From Macrocybe gigantea (lineage: Eukaryota; Basidiomycota; Agaricomycetes; Agaricales; Callistosporiaceae), in NCBI GenBank assembly GCA_011319805.1, contig SJRY01000050.1, positions 248,001 to 312,000 on the forward strand: a DNA stretch of 64,000 bases, read 5' to 3'. Positions 36,247 through 47,951 of the stretch are shown here, in pieces (the stretch's first letter is position 1; every line of letters begins with the position of its first letter). A program made the position numbers and the translations under genes. The notes below the pieces were generated by a model, which saw only the letters and a program-made list of their open reading frames with translations, ran no database searches and was not told the origin of the DNA.

Positions 36247-37042
36247 CGTGAAAAAAAAAGAACAGTCAAATTCCTGAATCCTCTGCGGAGGACCGACGTT
36301 GGGGCTTTTAATTCCCTGTGAGAGGTTTGCTATTCATTGTCCCGGATTGCGCGATGGCCAAGTGGTCAGGTGGACACGGTCTGCTCGTTGCGGTCACGTC
36401 GCTCAAAGGCTTCGATGGCGGACACTTCACGGTCGACGAGTCCAACATTCTCCGCATCTCTCCGGCCTCTTTAGAGTTGACCGACTCGCTTGACAAGTCT
36501 AGTCTCCTGCGGCACGTTCGGAAAAAGGGCTCGCTCTATCTTGGCGGCCGAACCAAAGTAGGCGTCGGAAGTCAATTGCGGCAACAGCTGGCGCCCCTGG
36601 ACATGAAAAAAAAAAAGAAATGGCATCCAGCTTTCGTGGTCCGCCTGGGTATTGCAGAGAGACGGGCTGTGACAAGTCTGTCGTAATATGGCCGTGTCAA
36701 TGGTGGGCCGGCCTTACATCTTCAAGCAACTGGTTTGCAATTGGCGGGCATCCTGGATAGAGAGACGGCCAAAATTTTCCGCAGCGGCAAATTCTCCGTT
36801 GATTCAATTTGGGGTGCTTATTCGGAACTGGCCCATCTTTAAGCCCAACTTACGTTGTTGACTAATTCAGTGCCGTGCTTCTAGCCTCGTTGCAGAAAAA
36901 TTTGCTCGCTAACCCTGCTGGACGAAATGTTATAAAAGCTGACAAGGTCTCCTCAGTCTGTTTCCTCATCCTAAGCAACTCAGCTTTTCTACTTCACTCG
37001 CAGTCGTCGAACCCAGTCTCTCCTTTACCAATCATTCTCAAC
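36247..37042. other. Intergenic region upstream of the hydrophobin
   Basis: Contains open frames at 36318-36686 (plus) and 36308-36496 (minus) that overlap each other and resemble no family. The right half holds the hydrophobin promoter with a TATA box at 36931. Confidence 0.45.
36931..36936 (+). promoter_or_regulatory. TATA box of the hydrophobin gene
   Basis: TATAAA 112 bp before the hydrophobin ATG, followed by a pyrimidine-rich leader. A clear TATA box suits a highly expressed secreted-protein gene. Confidence 0.6.
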
Positions 37043-37483
37043 ATGTTCTCCAAAGCCGCTCTTTTCGTCGCCGCCACCATGGCCGCCTTTGTTGCTGCCT
37101 CTCCCATCCCCGATGCTGCTGGTCAATGCAACACTGGTTCCATCCAGTGTTGCCAGCAGGTTCATGACTCCAAGTCGAACGCCGCCACTGCGATTCTGTC
37201 CCTCCTTGGCATTGACGCTAGCAACATCACTGGCCAAGTCGGCTTGACTTGCTCTCCCATTACCGGTGTCGGCATCGGCGGCGGTGCGAAATGGTATGTT
37301 AAAGTCTACTTGGAGTATTAATTGGTTTTGATTTGACCATACTTTAGCACTCAAGCACCCATGTGCTGCAGCAACAACCACTACAGTAAGTTCAGCTGTT
37401 TATCGCTTTGTTGCTGTTCTAATTGTCTTTTTCTAGACGGCCTTGTCGTCGTCGGCTGCACTCCCATCAACATCAGTCTTTGA
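37043..37483 (+). CDS. Class I hydrophobin
   Basis: Small secreted amphipathic protein that coats aerial hyphae and fruiting bodies. ATG 37043 begins a signal peptide (MFSKAALFVAATMAAFVAAS). The mature part has the eight-Cys pattern: C-x6-CC (CNTGSIQCC), a long gap to LTC, then C-x5-CC (CTQAPMCC) and VVVGC near the end. Two introns (about 37294-37347 and 37391-37437) place the last Cys residues in small exons, as is usual for the family. Stop at 37481-37483. Spacing between Cys 3 and Cys 4 and the hydrophobic character indicate class I. Confidence 0.93.
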
Positions 37484-37602
37484 GTTATTGGGGTGAAGAA
37501 GGGTTGTTGAGCTGTGTGGTTGATTTTGTTGATACGTCGCTTTCAACCAGTACCACAACCTACAATCATTTAATGGATTTTTCGTTGCCGTATTATGAGT
37601 GA

Positions 37603-40600
37603 TTAGCATAATAAATGAGTGATTGCATTGTTACTACTGAGGTGAGATGTTGAAGAACATAAGAGGAGAATTGGTGGATATGTGTCATGTTGCCATTTGT
37701 TCAGAATTTTGCAGATGGAGAGCATTGGCACGCTTAGATTTCTTTGGTTTTGGCTTCTTTTTCTTTTTGTCGGACGGGATGGTGCGCAGCTTGAGGTTCT
37801 AATGGCTTGTTCAGCTGCTAAGAACTTCACTTCCTCCTGGCTGGCTTGGCCACGATACTCTTCTGTATGTCGAGTCTCCTCGATGCCGTCCACCGTCACT
37901 ATACAAGTTACTTTCCCACCCTCCTTCTCGATCTTGTACTCGATCTCCCTGTCGTGTTGCTGCGCCCAAAGTGACATCCTCGAAACCGGATGGAGAACAT
38001 CAATGTCTTCCGTAACAATTCGCTCCAAAAGGGGCAGAATGCCTAAACGCCGTGCGACCGATCTCGGCGCCTCAAAATCGCCTTCGGAGTCGAGGTAGAC
38101 AGCGCCGAGAACAGCCTCAACGATGTCGCTTAAAAACTTGGGCGCCTGGAGCCGCGTCAGTTCCGCCCAGGGGAACAGTCGGTCGCTCAACGCCGCTTCT
38201 ATGTCCCCGCGCCTGCGTTTGAACCGCGCAAAGGTGTTGTTCTGGTCGTCGAGGACGCGCGAGCTGGAGTGCAGAAGACACTGCCAGAGGTGTACCTCCT
38301 GTGTGTCAGGCAGAAGTACGATCCCAGCCTCCGTTCTTCCAGGCATGGATGCGTCCACTCGCATCGAGCAGCTGAGGCAGAAATAAGCCAAATGTGGGCG
38401 TTCACTACCGCCGAACGGCGGATATGGATCTTCCCGGGGCTGTAGTTATTGGGGGCATGATATAGATAGTCCGTCACGATCATGTCCAGCACAGAGTCTC
38501 CAAGGAATTCCAGCCTTTCATACGACGGTGTGTACTGGTTCTGCTCATAGCTCGCATGCGTGAGGGCCTCCAGCAACAGCATCTTTCGCTTGAAGGTATA
38601 CCCAAGCATCTGCTCCACGTAGCCCAGCTGAGGCGGAATGTCTATGTCGTTGGACACGCGCGACAAGACGGCTTCGATTCGCTGCTGTAGCGGCTCCCAC
38701 TTCAATCCGAGGTCAAAGAATTTGGCGCATTCGTAACCCAAATGAAATGATCCATGTAGATACGCAGCTCCGATGAGGGACTCGACGACATCCGCGAGCA
38801 CTGTAAACCCATACTTGGGTAAGGACGATCACAAAGCACGTAATTTTCTTACATTTTGTAGATAGCTCCTGACGCTTCAAGCCGGCGGGCTGTTTCTCTT
38901 TCTGATCGTCGGGCGGCAGATCATTCGAGACAGGGCTCGGCTTCGTGAAATAACTAGGTTTCCACTTCTTGCCTAGCAATCGATCTAAAAGCCATCATTA
39001 TGTTGAGATTTCTTATTTCAGAGTGGATTTACATACCACGGATGATCCAGCGGTAAAGACCTTTCTTCACGTCCTCTTTGGCCAAACGACCGTTAGAAAC
39101 CGCATGGTCTTTCCTGCGCGTCAGATATCCCTCATGCCAAAGAGGGTACTCGGCCAGGAGTTGGATGCTGACGACAAATTTGAGGACAGTATCACCAAGC
39201 GTTTCGAGGCGCTGATAATTCACCCGTTCTTGAGAAGAAGAGGCGGTCGTCGCGAGGTTGATCAATTCCAAAGGTATGTTGTATAATAATGAATCGCGAA
39301 ACAGTGTGTCACGGAGCGAGTGAGCGGTCAAGCACATCTGGATGTGGCGGAAGACGGATGGCAAGATGAATGCATAGTCAACGTCCATTGCAGAGAGCAG
39401 CGTCACAGACGACAGGCGCGGAAGGAAGTGACGTATCCTTGCAGGAGAGTGGCTTTCGCCGCTCGGCGGCTGAGGAGATAGCGGAAATAAGAAATTGGTC
39501 CTAGGAGGAAACTGTTCAGCCGCTATGAGAGGATAAGTGATTTCTAGGTCCGTTATACGAGAATTACCCCTGCGGAATTCTTCCTCTTCCTCAGGCGACA
39601 ACTGCTCGTACCGCCACCGGAGGAAACGATAACCTCTTCCAAAGTCGAAACCTCTCCGAACCGCGACGATATCGGTCGGATAGGCAAATTCCCGACCAAA
39701 CACTTCCGCATTCGCGTAAAACTCGTGTTCCGGCGGCCGATCGTGAAGCTGATTCAATTTCGAAAGCCACGACCGCCGAGCAGCCCATTCCGCGTCCTGC
39801 GATTGGTCCACAGGCAAAACCAGATAGGAGAAGTTGAGGTCTTCCCAAGTCATGCGATGGCTGCAAAAGCACCAAAATAGCCTTCGGGTGTACAAGCGCG
39901 CCTCCTGCAGTCTTGCGTCTGACGATAGAACAGGACCGGTAGGGTGCATTGTCGTGATCATAGGTTCGCTGCCTCGACGGTACAGCACTGCATCAGGTAG
40001 GATGACAGATTCCGAGCGCGTAAAGACAAAAAGCGGCGGAAGCTTTCCAATTGTGAGCTCGTATGACCACCACGTTTCCTGCTCTTGGTCCGCAGGCTCA
40101 GGAGCCCAAGGGTCCATCTGGAGAGAGACGTTCGCCATACCCGCCCGTTTCTCCACGTCCATCAGCATCTGCTGAACTTCCTCTTCCAAATGCGGCTCGA
40201 TGACGCTGCTTATCGGAAGCAGGTATTCGTTCAGCAATTCCGCCTCGTACAGCGCCATGTACGCTCTGAACGCGGCACGTCGATGCGCAGAGATCCGGGC
40301 TCGGTATATCCGCTCTGTCGCGAACTCTCGGATTGGAAGCGGCAAACATTTGGGCAAGGTGACTTTCGACCCGAACGGTCCTGGATATGGGACAATTGAC
40401 TGTTTGACGTCGAAGGTGTGCCAAGCTTCGGGCATAGCAGGCGGGTCTGTGTCGTACAGAGGCCGATTGTCTACGTGAGACGTATTGGGAATGACAGCGC
40501 AGAAATGAGCCAGATGTGAGATCGCAGAGTGCAGCGTCAGACATGCTCTGCGAACGGCATGAACGATACGACCACAAGCATATTCTAAAAAAAAAAATCA

Positions 40601-42463
40601 AACGTACCCTGTGGAGGGGATTCGGAATTCCAAGTTTTCCTCTTCCTCGATCAAGGACTCGTCTACAGTTTGCATGAGCTCTCGCGTTGGGTCCGTGTAT
40701 AAAGCAACCATCGTGCGCTCGAGCTCTTCCCATTTAGATACGGCTTGCTGCTGTACGCTACCCCGCTCAAACATGAGTGTGAAAGTACTCCGACGCCGGC
40801 GCGCTCGTCCCCGACTCTGCGCCCAGCTTGCCATATTGGGAGGAGGATCCCAGCGAATGACACTTCCGCAAGCCTGGATATCAATCCCCTCCTCCGCAAC
40901 GGCCGTCGACACGATGACGTTTTTTTCGCCAATCCTAAAGTCCGCGAGCGTGTCGTCTTGGGAATCTTTCGTGAGTGTGCGGGTGATGTCTAGGAAGGAG
41001 CGTCTTTGGGCATTATCAGACATTCCGACCATGCTACCGATGCGAAAGTGGTCTTTCGTCACGGGATGGTGGGTTAGGAGTTCCGCCAGTGCGATCACCG
41101 TATCACGGCGTTGGACAAAGATAAGAGAGCTGTAGATTTCATCCGCAGCTTCTGCATCCTCCTTCTCCTGAAGCAAACAGCGGATAAGGGCACGGACCTT
41201 TGACGAAGCGTCATCGACAATGTCGTCTGGGTAGTATGAGGGTGGCATCGCCGCTACGCGATTGAGCGTTGACATCAAATATGCCTTTTCCTCGTTTTTC
41301 CAGTTGACAATGATATTGTTGTAGGGATTATCGGCACGCTTTGCCTGCTGCAACACGGCATGTACGTACCAATCTGCTGCCCATGCGCCGAGATCGATAA
41401 GTATGTCGTATGCGGCCCTAGCAAAGTCGCGCAGGCCTTTGTGAGTGTACGAGTCCTGCTTGAGGATCGTCTTTGAGAGCTTCTGATCGATCCTGAAATA
41501 ATCCGAGCTTCCATATGCCGTCTTTGCGAGTTGCATGCGCAAAGACTGGACGTAGGGGTCGTCTTCAATATCCAATCCCTGCAAAACCGCGTTCAAAGAA
41601 GCCAAGTTTGTCGAGAATGGTGGATCGGACTCGTCCAATGGATCATACATGACATGCTTGAAAACTGGTCGATGCACATGTTCCGCCAATTCCGTTCGGT
41701 GCCGACGGGGTGAACGAATGATAGAGTCCAAGTTTTTCTCAATGATCCTAGGTAAAAGTAAGATACAAACGAAACAGCGAGAACCGCGCATCACGTTTAC
41801 CGGAAGGCTTCCACTACATTTCCTCCAAAAATAGGGCTCGCTGTCAGACCTAAGACTCGAGGTCGTGAGACAAACTTCGACTCGTCTAAGCGGTATCCTT
41901 CTCTGGGTATAGGGTGATAGAACTCTAACATAATTCTATTGTATGGGTGGTTATCAGCGGCGTGATGTGCTTCATCGAAGATGAGGAGGCTTATGTCTCT
42001 TCCTAGAACGACATAGCCGTGTCGAAGAGCATCCAAGAGGACCTGGGGTGTCGTGACAACGATCCGGTGGATAGAAAGGACCTTGATCCAAAGCTCGGAA
42101 TTCTTCCATTGCTCGGGTTCCGACGCGCCAGATATGAGGCCTACTGAAACTGGAATCGCCGTCTGGATGACATTGCGTTGCTGCGCGCAGAGCGTAACGG
42201 TAGGTGCCAGGAACCACGAGATCTGGGAGAGCCAATATCACACGCTCCAACAGAGCATTCGGCCATAATGAACTGGGTCATACCTTGTCAGGCTGCCGCT
42301 CTAGTTCCGTCTTCATCCTGAGGACTGCTATATGCGTCTTGCCCGACCCAGTGTCCATTGCGATGATGATGTTCTTCTGAAGGCTCTCCTCGAACATCTC
42401 CTGCTGGTAGTTCCGGGTGGTGGGTGTGGAACGAGCATCGAGCTGGCTATTCGGGTCCATGCT
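37603..42463 (-). CDS. Dicer-like endoribonuclease
   Basis: Cuts double-stranded RNA into small RNAs for silencing. From ATG 42463 ([20 protein letters not shown]) the domains are in Dicer order. The helicase has [13 protein letters not shown] (about 42350), the DEAH box LLIFDEAHH (about 41970) and LGLTASP. Its second lobe has [18 protein letters not shown] (about 40890) and [10 protein letters not shown] Dicer dimerisation segment follows ([13 protein letters not shown], about 40530). RNase IIIa carries [15 protein letters not shown] (about 39190) and [14 protein letters not shown] (about 38790). RNase IIIb carries [16 protein letters not shown] (about 38500) and [20 protein letters not shown] (about 38110). 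A degenerate dsRNA-binding-like tail ends at 37603. The acidic residues of both RNase III centres are visible. Introns are short, and no stops or frame breaks were found. Confidence 0.92.
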
Positions 42464-43243
42464 GTAATCGCGAAGGGCTAGGTGTAGCGAGGGGGGCGGC
42501 CGAATCGAAAGTAGGGCGTACCTCAATAGTTTACGGACAAGGCCTTTAATCTGGTGAGCAGGAGTACGACTGCGTGCGATGATCTGAAAGCTAGGCTTCT
42601 AGCAAAGGTCTTTGGCGCCCAGTGCGTGAACTGACGGCAGCTGATCTGGAATCAGATCAAAGCGCAGTCAATCCAATGACCTCCCTACGACTGCGATGCG
42701 CGAACAAGGAATATGAAAGAAAGCAAAAGAGCGACTGCTTATACAGTCACGCGGTGCTCAAAGCAGAGAGGAGTATTAATTGCCACAATGACGCGGATGG
42801 CATCCTCAACGAGAAAGGGAGATCAATTGTTGGTTCAGATATCAACGATTTCAACGACTGGCTGCACGTTGATACGCAGTTTTCGAAACAAAGGAATAAG
42901 GAACAAGTACAGTCTGGCGACGCTTCTTCAGGAACAAAAAGGTCAGCTCAGTTGTTGTCTTCAACCTTCCGGTTCGGAGTTTCGGAGTTTGAGGGCTTCG
43001 CTCGACCACCATATACCACTACTCATGTTTAGAAAGCAGGCTTCATCGATTTGATCGATGTAGAAACGACAATTCAGCGGTGTTTCTCCTAACAGAAGAC
43101 TCGCAAATGGTGAACCATCCATGGACCATGGTGTCTAGGACCGGACGTTGTTCATGTGTTTGTTCTGGTTCAGTTCCTTGTGGGTCTCGTGACCTGATAT
43201 ACCGTATCTGCATTCGACACTGAAACGTTATCGCTAAAATATT
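42464..43243. other. Intergenic region between Dicer-like and AA9 genes
   Basis: A 136-codon plus-strand open frame at 42622-43032 has no start context, exon or family evidence and is not called. The left part should hold the Dicer-like promoter. Confidence 0.45.
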
Positions 43244-44439
43244 TCAAGTCAAGCCAGGATAGACTGGTCCCCCAGGTGGGATGTATGCCTGTAGTTTGAT
43301 TATCAGCTAAACACATAAAAGTGCCGAGTTGCTCAGATTACAGACCTTGTTCGCAGCATCCCCTTGATACACGTTGAACAAGACACCTGGATCGGTCGCC
43401 TGAATCCAAAATTAGCAATTCTCTTGTGCGACGTCAAGTCCTTTCCTATACTTTGTAAGTTCCCGGGAAGCTGAGTCCCGAGGGATTGAGCGATCCGCCA
43501 CCCGTCACGGTAAGTTGGACGCAGACTATCCAATGAGTGCGGAGCCTGTGCAAATTTGTTGCAAGAGGTAACATACCTGGGTAGAATTGCGCACCACCGA
43601 GGCTCGATGCACCGTGCAAGGCCAGATTCTCGTGGCGAAGAAGCTGCGTGACCATTTTCAGTGTGTACAACAAGGAATCGAGCAGGGCTAAACAACGAAC
43701 ATAAGCACCAGGAGCAATATTGCTCGGTATCTTCACGACGTAGCTGTGGTTATTGTTGGCGAGAACGTCCGAAGCCCAAACGCCATTGGAGTAACCGTCT
43801 TGTTGGATCTGGGGACACAATTCAACATGCGAGTCAGCTCTCGGGGTTGGGGCGAAACTACCTTAAACCACGGAGAACCTGTGTCCCCCTTGAAGGTAGA
43901 ACAATCGTTGGTTGAGCATCTAGCCATATAATTCAGGACGGGTCCATAATGGCCCAACGGCCAGGTGTTCCAGAGCATGGTGACTGTCTGGCCAGCAGCG
44001 ACGGTTGCCTGGATCGGACCCTACATGTGCAGTCAGTGTACAAATTGTATTAGCTATGTTTCAATTGAAGCCTTGGGCGGATGATTTACGGGAGGGAGAT
44101 GCGAGTTTCCTATGGAACAAGTGATATCTCCAGATGTAGGGTCAGCGATGTAGCCGCTATCAGGCTTAGTGGGGCGGACAACCCTCAACGGCTGCACAGA
44201 AAGACGTCAAAGTCAGGCCAGACACAGCAGGCAGGACGTACTTGAGGGGTAACATAAGGATCTAGCGTAATAATTCAAACAGAGGTCTTTCCAATCAAAA
44301 GGGAATAAAAATACACACCCGTATTCACATTCCAGCCAGCTATATACTGGTTACCTATCTTGACTTGTGCAACATACCCGTGTGCATGGACATTGGCTGC
44401 TAAAGCCACCAGAGTGAAAAGAAGCGACGAGACTAACAT
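43244..44439 (-). CDS. AA9 lytic polysaccharide monooxygenase
   Basis: Secreted copper enzyme that cleaves cellulose or related glucans oxidatively. ATG 44439 gives a signal peptide ([19 protein letters not shown]) with the cut just before HGYV, leaving the N-terminal His of the copper brace. The second His is in [14 protein letters not shown] (about 43960). The C-terminal signature is [20 protein letters not shown] (about 43640-43585), with the buried Tyr. It continues [16 protein letters not shown] and ends [12 protein letters not shown], stop at 43244. About eight small exons. Nothing like a cellulose-binding module follows. The frame is intact, and the gene indicates a plant-biomass-degrading lifestyle. 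Confidence 0.92.
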
Positions 44440-45314
44440 GTCGCCGACAGAGAGCAGAGCTGGTTGGAGCAAACCGATTATCGCTTGCCCTATATACACC
44501 GCTTCGTCGGCCTCGGACGTCGAGAGCAAGTCCACGGGCCGCTCGCTCCCGTTCAGCAGGACAGACAGGCTTCCAATTGCCAGAGCAATAGGCTTGGCAC
44601 AGCAAGGAAACCGAAAAATAGCCGCTGACACAGCTTGAGAAAGGCAAACCCGGGGAAGCGGGGGGAGGGTAAATCTCGGGTCGAAAATGCCATCAGGACA
44701 GGGGACGGGGGCAACGCGGTCACGATTGATCTGTGAAAGTGGGGAAATAGAATGTGGACGCTGCTCATGATGACGGTGATCTGCTTCCCCGTTCCTCAGG
44801 AAGGAAAAAGAGGAAACAGGTCCGACATCGTTTGCCAGTACATAGTAGACAGTCGTCTTGTAGCCGATTTGGCGGACCGCTGGTGAAGCTCTCCAATTGT
44901 TGAAAACAGCGCATCTTCGTGGATACGGCATAAGGACCAAAATGCCCGACAGCAGCCACTGAGTGAAAGCGTGCATTATCTAGCCCTTTTCTAGTCAGGT
45001 AGTTGCAACAAAAAGGCCCTAAAATCCAAGGACATACTTCACCGTGTGCATCAACCATCGTCTCAGCGGCATCACCCTCACCTGCACACACAAGTCGCGA
45101 GCGGCGGCGTTTTGCAAGTGGCATCATGGTGCTGTCGTACTAGCGTTGTTGTATAGGTTATGTGTGTGCAGGACATGTGCATGAAATAGTACATGAGAAA
45201 AAATAGAATGATCCTGATAGTCATGTCCTCGTCGGAAATGAGAAATCTCTATGCGGTCGCAGTGTCGTAATTCGTAGACGTGGGCAAAGCGGGAAACCAA
45301 ACACACACCACCTT
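44440..45314. other. Intergenic region upstream of the AA9 gene
   Basis: Long minus-strand open frames here are in-frame extensions of the AA9 first exon or shadows; no separate gene is supported. It should hold the AA9 promoter and the 3' end of the F-box gene. Confidence 0.45.
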
Positions 45315-47794
45315 CTACTCAGCCCCTGTCCACTTCTTGACCGCAGCCAAAATGCCCACTCCCACAATCGGCGAATACAACCACCACTTCCACCTGCTAC
45401 CAATGCTCCCCGACGACGAAAAGGACGGCAGATGGCCAGCTTGGCCCCCTGCCGCCATATTTCCAACCGTGATGTTGTTCGCGTCGCCGGCGTCTTGATC
45501 CGCATTCGAAGATGAAGACGTGAGAGACAGCACCGACGATGAGGAGAGGGAGGAAGAGGACGAATCCATAGACGACGCGCCATCGCCAGAGGACGTGGAG
45601 CCCCTCGTATCCGGAAAAACGATCGTCCGTCTGTGCTCCTCGAACTTGAGCCTCCCATATCGTCCTTCGATTCCAACACCAGCAGGACTAGCCCACGACG
45701 CCGACGCACGTTGCGACTCTTGAACCCCCTCTCGCTCAGAGTGCACAGGATGCCCGCTGGGCACGACCCTTCCCACCGCGCTCCGCACCGGCCTGTCCAA
45801 TACGTCCCATATCCGATCTCCACCTCTCTCAGGCCCTCACACCTCCTCAAGAGCGCGTCTTCCACAAACCCTATTGCGAGCTGGCGCTGCTCCTCACCCG
45901 TCTGTGTACGTTGAACCACAGTCGTCTGAATCCGCTGGCCCTCCTCGCTCCGCATCACCAAGCCTGGAACGCCCGAAACGCGTCGCCTTCGCAGTCGGAA
46001 GAGCGGGGTAGGGGAATGAATTTGGGTCTGGGAAGGTCTTTGGTTGGCCTTGGAAGAAGTGAATGGGACGAGAGTCGTGGTAGTAACGGTCTTCGTTGGT
46101 GGATGGAGTTTTGTCTGCAGCCGAACGGTGGTAAGAGTCTTTGGAAGGTTGTCCGCACGGGACGAGATCAACGTGTATAACCCCTGTATGCACGTTCGGT
46201 AAGTCGAGTGCTCCTTCAGGACATCCGCAAAGTGGACTCACCTCGATTGTTCCCTTCTTTTGAGTTTCAGCGTGCCCATACGCTGGATGGTGGTCATCCC
46301 CATCGAGACTTTCAATTCCTAGATGCTTCAGCTGGCAAAATCCGCCGATGGCCTCCACAAGTCCCTCGGTGACCTTCCCCAACGACAATTCCAGGGTCTC
46401 GAGACATGTCGACAGCGGTCCCAGCCCGCCCAACGTCTTCAAAACCTCGACCATCTCCTCGTCTCCACTTAATGATTCTCTCAACCCCCACACCCTCGCT
46501 CTCCTTATCGCCGCCCTTCGCTTCGACGCGCCACCAACGAAGCTCTGAAGAAGCACGTATGGACCCGAGTAGACCTCTAGCACCTGAAGCGCCACGCTAG
46601 GCAACCGCGCGTGCACCAACCTAACCGATTCCTTTTGGGCTACAAGCTGCGAGATCTGGATCGGAGCGAACGACGGGGACGCATCGCCTATTACAGAGTC
46701 TTGATTTGGGATCGAGATCAGGAATGGCGTCAGTGAGGTCGGAGTCGTAGGCGGGAATACGCAGAGTTCGCGGAGTGACGAGCAACAGGCGAGCGCATCG
46801 ACGAAGCCGGAGTCCGCAATGACGAAGTATGGCACACGCAGCGTACGAAGCCCGTTAACTGCCCCGACATCTGCAAGGGCGGCCGAGCAAGAGATAACAT
46901 AGACATCAAGTGCGCTGCAGTGTCTTCCCTCGGCACCGACACATGCTCCGTCGTCGTCGGGCTGAAGATGAGCGGGAAAACGTCGGCCGAGACACCCGTA
47001 CTTCGCTCTTCGTGTATCGAAACATGGTTCGTGACCTGGCCTTCCCATGCCCACTGGTCGAGGTCAAGGTGACGTACGCCCCCCATGAGCGGCGGGCTCT
47101 GCATCTCTCCGTCCCACTCTGCGTCGGCAGCACCCCGGTCCGAGTCCCACTTGACCGTGCACGCATTCAGCCAGACGCGCTCTATCCCCCGCAGGGAGCA
47201 AAAGCGGTCCCACCACCGCCTCTCCAGGTCCAGACAGTGCCACGAGATGCGTCTGAGAGAGGTGAAGACGGTAATATGCTCCATGAGGGCGTCGACGACG
47301 AGAGCGGGGTCGAGGTAATCGCGCGGGCTGCGCGGAAGGAATTTGCCCGAGCGAGTGTACGGCGAGACCCATATGTGCGTAACGAGTGGAGCGATGTGCG
47401 GCGTGGAGGCATAGAACGCGAGCCGCGCGACCGTGCGGTCTAGGTACTTGCGTGGGCGGAGCGTTAGGCGGCGGATGTTGCCGTTACTGATGACGTCCTC
47501 AGGATTGTCACCCGGGATGGGAACAACATTGGCGTTGTCAGAGGAGTACGAGAGGAAGAAGGGAGAGACGTCGAAGACAGAGAAGAGGAGCGGCTGCGAG
47601 AGGCGAAGGAAGAGCTACAGGTGAGCGTCACGGCTTGCAAGTCCGAGTTGGACAGCAATGGAAAGATCCGCAGCCAGATTTCTGGCGGGAGACGCCGGTC
47701 GTAGCGCACGGCGGGCGTGCTCGCCATTGTTGCCATCGTTGTCGACAACTGTGACGATGAGGAGGAAGGTGGGATCACCGTGGCAGACGACATG
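45315..47794 (-). CDS. F-box protein with leucine-rich region and C-terminal membrane helix; three frame breaks
   Basis: F-box proteins pick substrates for SCF ubiquitin ligases. ATG 47794 (MSSATVIPPSSSS) is followed by the F-box LPPEIWLRIFPLLSNSDL (about 47690). A region with LRR-like repeats follows (for example LRTLRVPYFVI, LETLELSLGKV, LKHLGIESLDGDD), and an intron at about 46190-46245 joins TIE to GLYTLISSRADN. The C-terminus is Ser-rich and ends in a likely tail anchor (WWLYSPIVGVGILAAVKKW), stop at 45315. The frame shifts near 47615, 46927 and 45692. Each is closed by one extra base at a C (minus-strand G), and the three repaired segments read as one coherent protein. Assembly error is therefore a likely reason, but a dying gene is not excluded. 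Confidence 0.65.
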
Positions 47795-47951
47795 GTTGAC
47801 AAGATCAGGGGACTTTGACAGACTCAATCACAAGACCTCGGTGCTAATGTAATAACTACTATATCCGGCAATTTATGCTCCCAATATGGCAAACACCCCA
47901 CGTGCCTCTTCGATCTCCGACCCGAGGCTTATTTCTGCGGTTTGGGGCCGC

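Noticed and set aside
42622..43032. A 136-codon open frame between the Dicer-like and AA9 genes
   Set aside because: No motif, exon signals or sensible composition; most likely chance.
44275..44976. A 233-codon minus-strand frame covering the AA9 start
   Set aside because: Its 3' part is the AA9 first exon; the rest is upstream DNA that happens to be open. The signal peptide at 44439 marks the real start.
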